Part shown: piece by piece, positions 51,308 to 60,800 of the stretch | Layout: each line of letters opens with the position of its first letter | Numbering within the stretch: the stretch's first letter is position 1 | NCBI GenBank assembly: GCA_947649365.1 | Contig: CANSRH010000002.1 | Span: 24,414 to 88,413 of the forward strand | Reading direction: 5' to 3' | Source of the DNA: an uncultured Mycoplasmatota bacterium | GTDB lineage: Bacteria; Bacillota_I; Bacilli_A; RF39; UBA660 | Length of the DNA: 64,000 bases | Notes under the pieces: model-generated | What the model saw: only the letters and a program-made list of their open reading frames with translations | Databases searched by the model: none | Told to the model about the DNA's origin: nothing | Program-made: the position numbers and the translations under genes

Positions 51308-51561
51308 TCATTCCCTCTTTCTTTACTTAAAACATCCAATATATATTCCTCTTCAATCAAATCCAACTCATCAAGAATAGGATTAATAAGATTAGTAGCC
51401 ATAACAATGGTATCTAAATCAATTCCATTCACTTTATCGAGCACAATTCTTAAAAAGTGATACGAACCTTCCTTCACAAAAGTAATACTATCAATATTAA
51501 TATCTTTTTCTGTTAATACCCCTTCTATATTCTTTCGTATCGTTTCTAAAACACGTTCCAT
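51304..51561 (-). CDS. rimP: Single-domain RimP-like protein
   Basis: The 85-residue protein corresponds to the N-terminal alpha/beta domain of RimP (KEGSYHFLRIVLDKVNGIDLDTIVMATNLINPILDELD), the 30S maturation factor. The second, SH3-like domain and the usual VSSPGLDRPL linker are missing: the frame ends with YILDVLSKERGNE and runs into nusA. The start ATG at 51561 has AGGTGAT upstream. Either the family is reduced here or the protein is a truncated form. Confidence 0.82.
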   Translation of the reverse strand: MERVLETIRKNIEGVLTEKDINIDSITFVKEGSYHFLRIVLDKVNGIDLDTIVMATNLINPILDELDLIEEEYILDVLSKERGNE

Positions 51562-51577
51562 AAATCACCTCTAAATC

Positions 51578-51606
51578 AATAATAAAAGTGGGAGTTCTGC
51601 CCACTT
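51578..51606 (-). promoter_or_regulatory. Terminator-like hairpin in the rimP operon leader
   Basis: AAGTGGG-CAGAACT-CCCACTT followed by TTATTATT on the minus strand, between the candidate promoter and the rimP ribosome site. It could be an attenuator for the whole operon. No known motif was matched. Confidence 0.55.
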
Positions 51607-51621
51607 AAATCTGTTAAAAGT

Positions 51622-51630
51622 ATTGTAACA
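51622..51630 (-). promoter_or_regulatory. Extended -10 promoter of the rimP-truB operon
   Basis: TGTTACAAT on the minus strand is an extended -10 (TG-N-TACAAT). The -35 region is weak. It would start the transcript about 10 nt ahead of the leader hairpin. Confidence 0.5.
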
Positions 51631-51717
51631 TAAGAATTTTGAAAATAAAAGGAAAAATTCTCTCAAAAAAAGGAAATCATCAATTCCTCTTGTATATATA
51701 AAATAGAAGGTGATAAT

Positions 51718-52692
51718 TTGAAAACGAAAGAAAAATTTTATACTTGTCGAAATGATAGAGCATTTAAAGAAATCTTCTTAAAAAAGCAAAATAGAGATTT
51801 GTTAAAAAAACTATTAGAAGAAGCATTAGAAACAAAGATTCATTCCATAACAGAAGAAAATATTGAAAAAAACACTGGAAATTTACATGTCCGAAGAAAA
51901 TACTTAGATATTTTACTATCTACTAGCAAAGGTTTGATTGGAATTGAACTAAATGCAGAAATGAAAGAATACTTACGAGTTAGAAATATGGCTTTCGAAT
52001 GCGATAATTATGCTCATTACACCTTAGTAGGAGAAAAATACAATGAAGAAATACAAGTCATACAAATCAACTTCACCTATGGACTTGACCAATACAAGAA
52101 AACAAAAAATTTAGATTTAGACATTTTAGAAGTGTATGAGCCCATAAATAAAAACGGTCAAAAATATGTAACAAACTTTGCCATCTATGAATTTAACATG
52201 GACAAAATCATGAAGTTTTGGTATTCTAAAGACAAACAAAAAATTGAAAAATACAAATATTTTATTATGATGGATTTAAAAGAAAAAGACTTACAAATGC
52301 TATCCAAAACAGATAGGTTGGTGAATAAATATATGAGTAATTTAGAAGAGTTAAATGAAGATCCAGAATTCCGTTCATTCATGACTGTGGAAGAGGACCA
52401 AAGAAAAATATACAATACAGAGATGGACCTAGCAAGAAAAGAAGGCAGAGAACTAGGAATAGCAGAAGGCATAAAAGAAGGAATAAAAGAAGGAAAAATA
52501 AAGGGAAAGTTAGAAGGAAAACTAGAAGGAAAACTAGAAGGAAAATTAGAGGGAAAGTTAGAAGGTAAATTAGAAGCTTCTATAGAATTTGCTAAGAAAA
52601 TGTTAGCCAAAAACGAACCATTAGAAAAAATCCAAGAATTTACAGAATTAACAAAAAAAGAAATAGAAGATTTAAAAAAAGAAATAAAATAG
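51718..52692 (+). CDS. Rpn-family recombination-promoting nuclease/PD-(D/E)XK transposase-like protein
   Basis: The start is TTG with AAGGTGATAAT before it. The 324-residue protein has the Rpn start (NDRAFKEIFLKKQNRDLLKKLLEEAL) and the PD-(D/E)XK core D64...E77-L-N79 (RRKYLDILLST, IGIELNAEMKEY). The C-terminal 90 residues are helical, with six GKLE repeats (263-286) after EGIKEGIKEG repeats, as seen in many Rpn proteins. Rpn nucleases cut DNA and are linked to recombination and phage defence. Single gene with its own terminator; no inverted repeats were seen around it. Confidence 0.85.
   Translation: MKTKEKFYTCRNDRAFKEIFLKKQNRDLLKKLLEEALETKIHSITEENIEKNTGNLHVRRKYLDILLSTSKGLIGIELNAEMKEYLRVRNMAFECDNYAHYTLVGEKYNEEIQVIQINFTYGLDQYKKTKNLDLDILEVYEPINKNGQKYVTNFAIYEFNMDKIMKFWYSKDKQKIEKYKYFIMMDLKEKDLQMLSKTDRLVNKYMSNLEELNEDPEFRSFMTVEEDQRKIYNTEMDLARKEGRELGIAEGIKEGIKEGKIKGKLEGKLEGKLEGKLEGKLEGKLEASIEFAKKMLAKNEPLEKIQEFTELTKKEIEDLKKEIK
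52504..52575 (+). repeat. Six tandem 12-nt repeats coding GKLE in the Rpn nuclease
   Basis: Units of GGAAA(A/G)(T/C)TAGA(A/G) repeat six times in frame. Wobble differences between units show they are not freshly amplified, but copy number could vary between strains without loss of frame. Confidence 0.85.
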
Positions 52693-52694
52693 TG

Positions 52695-52721
52695 AAAAGA
52701 AGACAAAATCTTCTTTTTCTT
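52695..52721 (+). terminator. Terminator of the Rpn nuclease gene
   Basis: AAGAAGA-CAAAA-TCTTCTT stem with following T-rich sequence. Confidence 0.7.
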
Positions 52722-52735
52722 TTCTAAAAAAATGC

Positions 52736-52763
52736 AAAAAAAAAGTAGGGAGCTACCCTACTT
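52736..52763 (-). terminator. Terminator of the TasA/SipW-type matrix locus
   Basis: AAGTAGGG-TAGCT-CCCTACTT stem with at least six T on the minus strand, after the stop of the 1212-residue protein gene. Confidence 0.85.
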
Positions 52764-52796
52764 TAAATTCGAATTTTTAACATATGTTTTTAACTT

Positions 52797-55700
52797 TTAA
52801 TTTAAATTTGCATTCAAACTATCTGTTATAGTTAGATTAGTTACATCTTCTGTAACTGCAGGGGTGATATTATCTGTGTTTTCTAAGGAAGACCCTGAGT
52901 CAACCGACGATGCATCACTAGGAGTGGTAGAAACGTCTTCTACCGCTTCCAGTATTTTCTCCTCCTCTACACTAGATTGATTATCTATAGGAAGAGAAGA
53001 ATCATCATCTGAAGCTAATATGTTATCATCTACTTTTTCTTTTAAAGTATCATCCACATCTACTTCGGAAACATTATTTTTATCTTCTTTAAGAGTGTCA
53101 CCAGAATTTAAAGTTGCATCTTCAAAATCTGTTTTAAAACTATTTTCTAAAGAAGTATCTAAAATTTGATTTTGTCCCTTTTCAATTTCTTTTACTTCAA
53201 GAATTTCTTCTTGTTTGACTACATCACTTACCATGATCTCTTCTGCATTGAAACTCGCAGTACTTGTTCCATTAAAATTATATAGAACACGTTTTAGCTC
53301 TCCTTGCGTTGCATAACTTACTATGTAATTATCCAATACATTCACTGCTGTATGAATTGGATGTCCAAAACTTGCAGCTCCTATAGCATTGTCTATTGCT
53401 TGAACCACTTGTAACAATTTGGAATCACTCTTATCTATCAACTGTAATCGACTGCTATTATAGAAATCTAATTTTTTAGCAGTAACATAATATGTACCTG
53501 ATCCATTGCTAAAGCTAGACAATAACACAAAGTTATTAGCGCCATCTCGAAGAACCAAACGCTTTACACCAGCAGTTCCACTTAAGAAGTAATCAACTTC
53601 TTCTTTTCTTAGTGTAGCTGCATCATACAAGCTATCAATAATATCAGAATTTATAAAACTATAGGTTTTTTGTAATTCTGAAACAAAAGTAGCAAGAGAA
53701 CTTCCAGCAGTTATTTTTACATTTTGCTGTGGTACCTCATAAGTCAATACTCCGTCTTTAACAGTTGCATTTGCAATATGATATCTATCATACAATGCTT
53801 CATGCAATGGTAATCCTAAATTCGTATCAATGGCTTGAACAATTTTTAAAGCATCATCATTATCTGTAACACGAATAGTTAAAACTCTTCTCGTACCATC
53901 TACATAATTCCCATCACCAGCACGTTTGACTTCTCTAGCTGTCACATACGTATTTTGTGATTTCTCATCTGAATGGATAAAGAACAATGTAAAATCGTTA
54001 TTGTTATTACCATCATCAGAATAATAATCCCATAGGATATAAGCATCCCCTGTATGTTTTGCAATGAAATCTCCTACCTCAGCTCCATAAGTTCTTAAAT
54101 ATAGAATAGAATCGGATGACATAATATTTTTATAATATTTTTCTAAGCCATCACCAAGAATATCTTTCATATTTGGAGCATCAAACGGAATAATAATTTG
54201 ATTAGTTGCTACTTTATAAACAACTTTTGTAATTCCATTACTTTCTGTTGTCGTAATAAATGCATCATTTGTAAGATCACTATGAACAATATGACCATAA
54301 GAGCCAACGCCCAAAGCATTATCTAATGCTTGAACAGCTTCTAATAATCTTCCTTGATTTTCATCCTCTAAAATAAATTTACGAGTAGTATCATTATCAG
54401 AAAGATAATTAAACAATTTCTTAGCAGTTACATAAACAGAATCAGATCCGTTACTAAAACTAGAGAATAAAATGTAATTACCATCATCACCTTGAACCAC
54501 CAAACGCTTTGTTCCAAAAACATTACTTAAGAAATGATTCATTTCTTCTTTTCTTTCTGTAGCAACAGAACGCAAGCTATCAATAACATCTTGTGTAACA
54601 ATTTTTGGCAACTCACTCACTAATGTATCCAATGTTACATTATCAAATGGAAGACTCACTTTTCGATCTGGTATTTTGTATTTTACTTTTTTATCATTTA
54701 CTGTCACATCGACATAGAAATGATTTTCTTCTACACTAGTATGTAGAGGAACTTTAAAGTAAGTATCCAATGCTTGAATAACTTTTAAAGTCTCTTCTTC
54801 TTCAATACTTAAAGTATATCGATTAGCATCCACATCATAACTTGGTTGATAATCAAATGCTTTTACTTGAACAAAAGCTTTTTTATCATCTATATCACCT
54901 GTAATATGGAATAAGAAATAATTTTTATCACCAGTAGGATAATACCAAGCAATATAATCATCATGATCCGTTTGATTTAAAACGGAATTACTCATTTCTG
55001 TTACTTTTGTTCTTATCCATTCAATTGCTTCACTTGATAGAATATCGTTATAGTATTTAGTTAATCCATCAGCCAAATCGGCTTTTACATCTGGAGATGC
55101 AAACGGAATTTCAATAATTTTATACAGCAATCCATTTGCCATTGTTAATATGTTAGGATCAATATCTAATCTTCCATCTTCTTTGTTGAAAGTTAGACCT
55201 TCTACTTTTATATTATTTAGTACAATATCCGCAATCCCATTTTTATTTGGAGCGAAATAATTAATATAATCCATTAATAACTGGTATTCATCTGTACCAG
55301 GTTTCACTTTCCCATTCAAATAGGTATACTTTTCTAAATAATAAGCAAATGCTTGATTCATTTCTTTAGCATTACTTGTTGAAAAATACATACGATTTTC
55401 TTTTGCGGCCAAACCATCTTCGGCATCCACTCTAGCATAACCGATTAAATTTTCTAACACATCATATCTAATAACATGTTCTTCTTTTGTTTTACCGCTT
55501 AAACCTTTCAAATTAGCATTATTTGTATTAATTACAGCTGAATCAAATAAGTCATTCCCATTCTTATATGCTTTAGTAACGTACGCAGAAAGCGCATCCC
55601 CATAAGTCTTTGAAACAATTTCTTTCAACCAAACTTCTTTAAATAGAAGATAAAGCTGTTCTTTTTCACTCAAAGTGGTTAAATCGATACTTCCAAAAGT

Positions 55701-56435
55701 AGCATCATAATCAAAATTCTTAAGATACTGTTGTAAATAATTTGGTAAAGTACCCAACTTTAATTGTTCAAAGAATCCTTCTGGTAAAGTATCAGGTAAT
55801 TCAATATAAGTAGGAGACCATTTTAATTTTGACTCCAATGGATAATCTTTATAATACTCATCTAATGTTCTTACAAAGCTTCCATCCTTATAAGTTTCAA
55901 TAACTTTTGTTATTTCTCCTTTTACTATTGTTTCTTTGATAGTTACACTAACTTTAATATTTTTAGTATCTTTAGAAAGTGCACTTACACTACAATGCAT
56001 AATTACTTCATTTTGGTCTTTTCCAGCAGAAGTATAAGTTATGGTATTTTTAGATTTATCTAATGTTCCTTCAGTTTTTGCGGAAAGAATCTCACAAGCA
56101 CCCGAAGGCTCGATTTGCATTTCATAAGTATCCGTTACAGAACCAGTAAGAGCATCGTTTTGATCAAAAGTAAATTTGAAAAAAGCGTCTTTATAAGTAG
56201 ATTGATTCGCCTCCAAAGAGGGCTTCTCATCGTTTGCTCCATTACCAAGTAACGTAAGATGGACATCACCTTTATAAAGAGGATGCACCGTTGCACTATA
56301 AGCAAGAGTGCCTTCATCAATATATTTAGAATGTGTCGTTGGATAAACGTTTAAGTAAGTCGTACTTAGAAATGCTAAGGTAGCAATTGCTACAACATTC
56401 TTTTTCTTGCGAGATTCACTTCCTTTGAATCTCAA
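52797..56435 (-). CDS. Large secreted matrix protein with TasA-like N-terminus and duplicated modules
   Basis: The start is TTG with AAAGGAGGTGATATA upstream. The 1212-residue protein has an N-terminal hydrophobic signal (about 13-30) followed by THSKYIDEGTLAYSATV, the pattern of SipW-dependent signals. Residues about 470-1070 hold two tandem copies of a two-module unit: module A (GLTKYYNDILSSEAIEWIRT / GLEKYYKNIMSSDSILYLRT) and module B (ERKEEMNHFLS...KRLVV...LFSSFSNGS / LRKEEVDYFLS...KRLVL...LLSSFSNGS). The last 150 residues are acidic, Ser/Asp-rich and disordered, with no LPxTG or anchor helix. A surface or matrix role is inferred. Confidence 0.65.
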   Translation of the reverse strand: MRFKGSESRKKKNVVAIATLAFLSTTYLNVYPTTHSKYIDEGTLAYSATVHPLYKGDVHLTLLGNGANDEKPSLEANQSTYKDAFFKFTFDQNDALTGSVTDTYEMQIEPSGACEILSAKTEGTLDKSKNTITYTSAGKDQNEVIMHCSVSALSKDTKNIKVSVTIKETIVKGEITKVIETYKDGSFVRTLDEYYKDYPLESKLKWSPTYIELPDTLPEGFFEQLKLGTLPNYLQQYLKNFDYDATFGSIDLTTLSEKEQLYLLFKEVWLKEIVSKTYGDALSAYVTKAYKNGNDLFDSAVINTNNANLKGLSGKTKEEHVIRYDVLENLIGYARVDAEDGLAAKENRMYFSTSNAKEMNQAFAYYLEKYTYLNGKVKPGTDEYQLLMDYINYFAPNKNGIADIVLNNIKVEGLTFNKEDGRLDIDPNILTMANGLLYKIIEIPFASPDVKADLADGLTKYYNDILSSEAIEWIRTKVTEMSNSVLNQTDHDDYIAWYYPTGDKNYFLFHITGDIDDKKAFVQVKAFDYQPSYDVDANRYTLSIEEEETLKVIQALDTYFKVPLHTSVEENHFYVDVTVNDKKVKYKIPDRKVSLPFDNVTLDTLVSELPKIVTQDVIDSLRSVATERKEEMNHFLSNVFGTKRLVVQGDDGNYILFSSFSNGSDSVYVTAKKLFNYLSDNDTTRKFILEDENQGRLLEAVQALDNALGVGSYGHIVHSDLTNDAFITTTESNGITKVVYKVATNQIIIPFDAPNMKDILGDGLEKYYKNIMSSDSILYLRTYGAEVGDFIAKHTGDAYILWDYYSDDGNNNNDFTLFFIHSDEKSQNTYVTAREVKRAGDGNYVDGTRRVLTIRVTDNDDALKIVQAIDTNLGLPLHEALYDRYHIANATVKDGVLTYEVPQQNVKITAGSSLATFVSELQKTYSFINSDIIDSLYDAATLRKEEVDYFLSGTAGVKRLVLRDGANNFVLLSSFSNGSGTYYVTAKKLDFYNSSRLQLIDKSDSKLLQVVQAIDNAIGAASFGHPIHTAVNVLDNYIVSYATQGELKRVLYNFNGTSTASFNAEEIMVSDVVKQEEILEVKEIEKGQNQILDTSLENSFKTDFEDATLNSGDTLKEDKNNVSEVDVDDTLKEKVDDNILASDDDSSLPIDNQSSVEEEKILEAVEDVSTTPSDASSVDSGSSLENTDNITPAVTEDVTNLTITDSLNANLN

Positions 56436-56476
56436 TATATCACCTCCTTTACTAGTGTATTTTATTCAAAACTATC

Positions 56477-57055
56477 CTAATTTTTTTGGATAGCAGAATA
56501 ACCTAAGTTAACAATTTGGTAACTTTGTGATTGATAATTAAAATCTTCAAAATCAGCATCGTCACCTTTAAATTTTACAGTTACTTGATAATCAGTAATC
56601 GTTCCTTTTCCTACTTGAATATCCTCTGTTTCTTTCTGATCCGTCAATAAAGAAATAACGTTTTGACTATTAAGTACACATCCTTCTTTTTCACACAAAG
56701 TAGAATTTCCTTTTACAATTTTTTCTACTTCAAACTGTTCATGGACAGAAATACTAAGAACAAATTCAGCAGCAGCTTCTATTTCTCGTGTATCAACCGT
56801 AAAGAAATAAGTAATCGCATCATCTCGGAAATACACTCCACTATCACACGACTCCTTGGTTGTATCAAAAACGCAACCAGTCGAATTGATTGTAACTTTA
56901 AACTTCGCAGCTCGAGCCTCATCTTTACCCATAAAACTCGAAATATACTTCGAATAGGTTATTACAGTCGTAAGAAGTAACATAACTCCTATATACATAC
57001 ATAACCATTTGGATAAATTCTTTTTAAATCTCTTACTATGTAATAATCCTTTCAT
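56477..57055 (-). CDS. TasA/camelysin-like secreted protein with SipW-type signal
   Basis: The 192-residue protein has a basic start, a hydrophobic segment (about 18-34), then TYSKYISSF...EARAAKFKV, the usual SipW-dependent (TasA/CalY) signal and first strand. The mature part has four Cys (two pairs) and beta-rich stretches. TasA-family proteins form extracellular fibres by strand exchange. It lies 6 nt after the first SipW-type peptidase gene, its likely processing enzyme. Confidence 0.72.
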   Translation of the reverse strand: MKGLLHSKRFKKNLSKWLCMYIGVMLLLTTVITYSKYISSFMGKDEARAAKFKVTINSTGCVFDTTKESCDSGVYFRDDAITYFFTVDTREIEAAAEFVLSISVHEQFEVEKIVKGNSTLCEKEGCVLNSQNVISLLTDQKETEDIQVGKGTITDYQVTVKFKGDDADFEDFNYQSQSYQIVNLGYSAIQKN

Positions 57056-57061
57056 TTGTAT

Positions 57062-57796
57062 TCACCTACGCTTTTTCTTTTTATGAAAATTTTTATTATT
57101 ATTTTTTTTATAATGATTTGTATTCTGCTTTTGTTTTTGTGGCAGATTACTTGGTTTCTTAGGTGTATCATTCTTCAAAATTTCTTTTTTCTCTTCTAGC
57201 TTTTCTTCACTAATCACTTTTTTCTCTGTTTCTTTTTGTTTTTCTTTTTCTTTTTGAAATGCTCTAAATTCTTCTAAATCTTTCTCTTTATCCGTTAAAA
57301 TAGGATTTCCATTCTTATCAGTACTTACCATAAAGCAAATAAGAATACCGATTATTAACACCATCACCATAACAAAAGGAGTTTTGAAAGAAGCCATTAC
57401 TTTTCCAGCATTTGGAATACGTAATACATACTTTCCAACAATATCTTTCGTAGACATCGAAGCATCCTCTGTATTGTTATTATCACCTTTAGTAACCATT
57501 TCGCTACCTTCTAAATATAGAATGCGATGAGTAACAAAGTCTCCATTGACATCTTTGAATGTGACAATATCATTGACATGATATTCCCTATTCTTAGTGT
57601 CAATAAGAATTAAATCTCCTATGTGAATCGTTGGTTCCATAGATCCAGAAACAACTTCCAATAAGGAATAACCAAAAATAGAAGTCAAATCTTTTTTCAA
57701 TACTCTCATATTTATAAAATTATAAACATTGAAAAGTAACAAAAGAATCAAGAATAGAACTACAATTGTAAGAAACAACCTTTTTATTATTTTCAT
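57062..57796 (-). CDS. sipW: SipW-type (ER-type) signal peptidase I, copy 1
   Basis: The 244-residue protein has an N-terminal helix (about 8-27), the catalytic Ser52 in SGSMEPTIH and His90 in THRI (His in place of the bacterial Lys, as in SipW/Sec11), then KGDNN and a second helix (about 137-157). The C-terminus is a long Lys/Asn/Gln/His-rich basic tail. In B. subtilis SipW processes TasA and TapA. It lies between the giant adhesin and the small TasA-like gene. Confidence 0.88.
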   Translation of the reverse strand: MKIIKRLFLTIVVLFLILLLLFNVYNFINMRVLKKDLTSIFGYSLLEVVSGSMEPTIHIGDLILIDTKNREYHVNDIVTFKDVNGDFVTHRILYLEGSEMVTKGDNNNTEDASMSTKDIVGKYVLRIPNAGKVMASFKTPFVMVMVLIIGILICFMVSTDKNGNPILTDKEKDLEEFRAFQKEKEKQKETEKKVISEEKLEEKKEILKNDTPKKPSNLPQKQKQNTNHYKKNNNKNFHKKKKRR

Positions 57797-57809
57797 TTTT
57801 TAACCCCTT

Positions 57810-60800
57810 TTAATTCGTATTCGTATCAGACAATGTACAATGTTGGTTCTCTGTTTCAAAATCAATCCGAACAATTAATTCATACAAATCATTAATCGAC
57901 GAATCCGTATTTTTTCTACCTGCATAAGTACCGACCGCTGTATCAGCAACATCATCCGTACCTACCCATTCCCAAATCAATGAAATTTCTACTTTTTCAC
58001 CCTTTGGAATAGTAATGTTTGGTGTGAATAAAATATCTTTTCCATTGGTTGCACGATTTCCTAACACTGACTTCGTCGTCGCATCTTTGTTTAAGATAGC
58101 AAAACGATTTTCAGCACCATAATAGAAAGTATAATTTGTATCATTGCTCTTCGAATACTTAATAATATATCCCATATTCAAGCATTTATTTCCATCCACA
58201 CAAATGGTATCTTCTGTCAAATTCATGCCTGTAATGGTTAGTAAATCCGATTTATTATTTTCAATCGTCATCACATACGATCCATGAGCTCCTGGATAAA
58301 TTACTTTATCCTCTCCATATTGTTTATAATATTCTTCATTATGGAATAAATCGACATCTGTTAAATACATATGTCCTTCCTCTTTCAAAGGAATATATTT
58401 AGAAGTACCCTCATAAACAGCTGTCAAAGTAATATCATTCGTAATTTCAATTTTGTCCGTCTTAGAATAAGTAGTAGTACCTGCTTGGTATCCAGTAAGT
58501 TCATAATACATACAATTTCCAGTATCAGCTTCTTTGTAAGCAACATACTCACTTAAATCAAGTACCGTACCATGTTCTAAACGAAGATTATATTTAGCAG
58601 TAAAGGCATCAAAGAAACCATCCACCGCATCGATAACAACATCATAATAATCTGTAACAATCACTTGAATATCAAATTCAATTGTAAAGCCATTAATCGT
58701 TCCTAAAACATGTAAAGTAGCTTCTCCAACACCAGTTCCTTTAATTTCTATAGCAACCGAAGATGGATTATTCAATCCTTCCTCATTTGTAAGAATTTTA
58801 ATCAAAGAACTATCTGTTGTAATATCTATGTAAGAAGTATTTCCACCACTTGTCAAATGTACACCATGAGTACCAAAATGATTAATACTTGTAGATTGAA
58901 CATCACCAAGTAACAAATTGTTATTAAACACAATGTCAAGTGGATTATTTTTATCTATTTTATAAGTATCTTTATAAGTAGTTAAGTAATACTCCATTTT
59001 AGTTGCAAACGATACATTCGCTTTATCAGTCTTATCAAAATAAGCTGCTGTCACCTTATAAGTTTCTTTTAACATTTCTTGAATAGAAGAAGAATCAGGA
59101 ACTAACTGAATTACTCCTTCCTCTACAAGAACTTGTCCTTTAAAAGTTTCTAAACCAGTAATTTGAATATCACTGACATTGTAATCATCGGTTGGTTCAT
59201 CTTTTTCATTCAACACATGATAAATAAGTGTAAATGGTGCACTATCTTCTAAATAGAAAGTATAATCGCTATGTTCGATATCAATCGTATAAACCGGCTT
59301 ATAAATATGAACATAATAATCTTTATATGTCACTCCATCTTGAGCAGTTACACGAATTACAACGTCATTCACACCAGGCACAAGAGGCAACTGATTCAAA
59401 TCTGGAACACTTGTAAAATCATTACTATTCGCTGGTTTATATTGATAAGATAAACTTCCTTTACTTGTAGCAGTCAAAGTAACTTCATTCCGTTTTCCAC
59501 TAACTGCCAAATAATACTCTCCATCTTCATCTAAGAACAAATCACCAGCATCTGATACCAAACTATCTAATTTTACAGAATCACTTGGCGTTCCATTCGT
59601 CAAACGATTTACATGAATGGTATATTCTCTTGTTGAACCATTTTCAGCTTCCACAGTAATTACAACAGTATTATTTTTACCAGGTTCTAGAGGAATATTA
59701 TCCAAAGTAGTCTCTGCACCATTATAAGTTACTCCTACAATCTTTGCTTTATCTTCTGGAATAGCTTCAAAAGAAATACGATCTACATCTTCTGCCACTT
59801 CCACTTCATAATCTTCAATTTCAGGAACAAAAGCAGGACTCAAATGACCAACATTATCTTTAACACCTAAATGCATCAAAGTATTTACATCTGATTTTGT
59901 AGGATCCGCTTCTCTTGTAATAACAACTGTATATGTTCTAGAAGCCTCTCCATTAGAAACTGTAATTTCTACAACATTTTCTCCCACAGCAAGTGGTAAA
60001 TCATCCAATCTGTCATAAGTAACTCCATTAAAAGTATACTTCATAGTAGAACTACTAGGTGCCTCTGGATAAAGACTAATCTTATTTGTATCAAAAGGAA
60101 CAACCACGGAATAATTTAAAACATCTTCATTAAATACTGGACTCAACACCCCAGTACTTGTCGTTAAGTTTGTTAAAGAAGTACTATGATTAGCTACAGC
60201 TCGGTTAATAACAACCGTGTACTCTGTTTTACTTCCATCTTCCGCTGTAACAATAACCTTTACCGGATTATCTCCTTCTTCAAGAGCAATATCCGTTAAA
60301 TCACTAACAACTCTTCCACCATAAATATAAGTAAGCGTTGCTTTATCACTGCTAGCTATAGCATTTAAAGTCACCATAGAAACGTCTGCAGGAACTCCAA
60401 CAATATAATCAGTAACCATCGGATTAAAATTCAATGTTCCTTTATTAATAGTTAATGAACTCAAAAGACTATTTCCATCCACGACTCCTGGAAGATTTTC
60501 TTTATTAATTACAACAGTATAATTTCTAGTGACACCATTTTGTGCTGTAACAGTAATAACAACCACATTCACTCCCGATTGTAATTTCAAATGATTCAAA
60601 GACGATACAGTTTTACCATTAAAAGTATAAGTCATCGTTGCTTTCTTTGGTCTTTTTAAAACAGCCTTCAAATCCATATAATCCGTTTTATAATCAACAT
60701 CTACTACATAAGAAAGAGTATTCTTATCAAATTCTGGACTTAACACTCCTACACTTGGAGTTAATTCTTTCAAATAATTATTGCTAGACTTTGCACGATT

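Noticed and set aside
51744..51751. Spo0A box (plus)
   Set aside because: It lies in the first codons of the Rpn nuclease gene and has no paired copy; probably chance.
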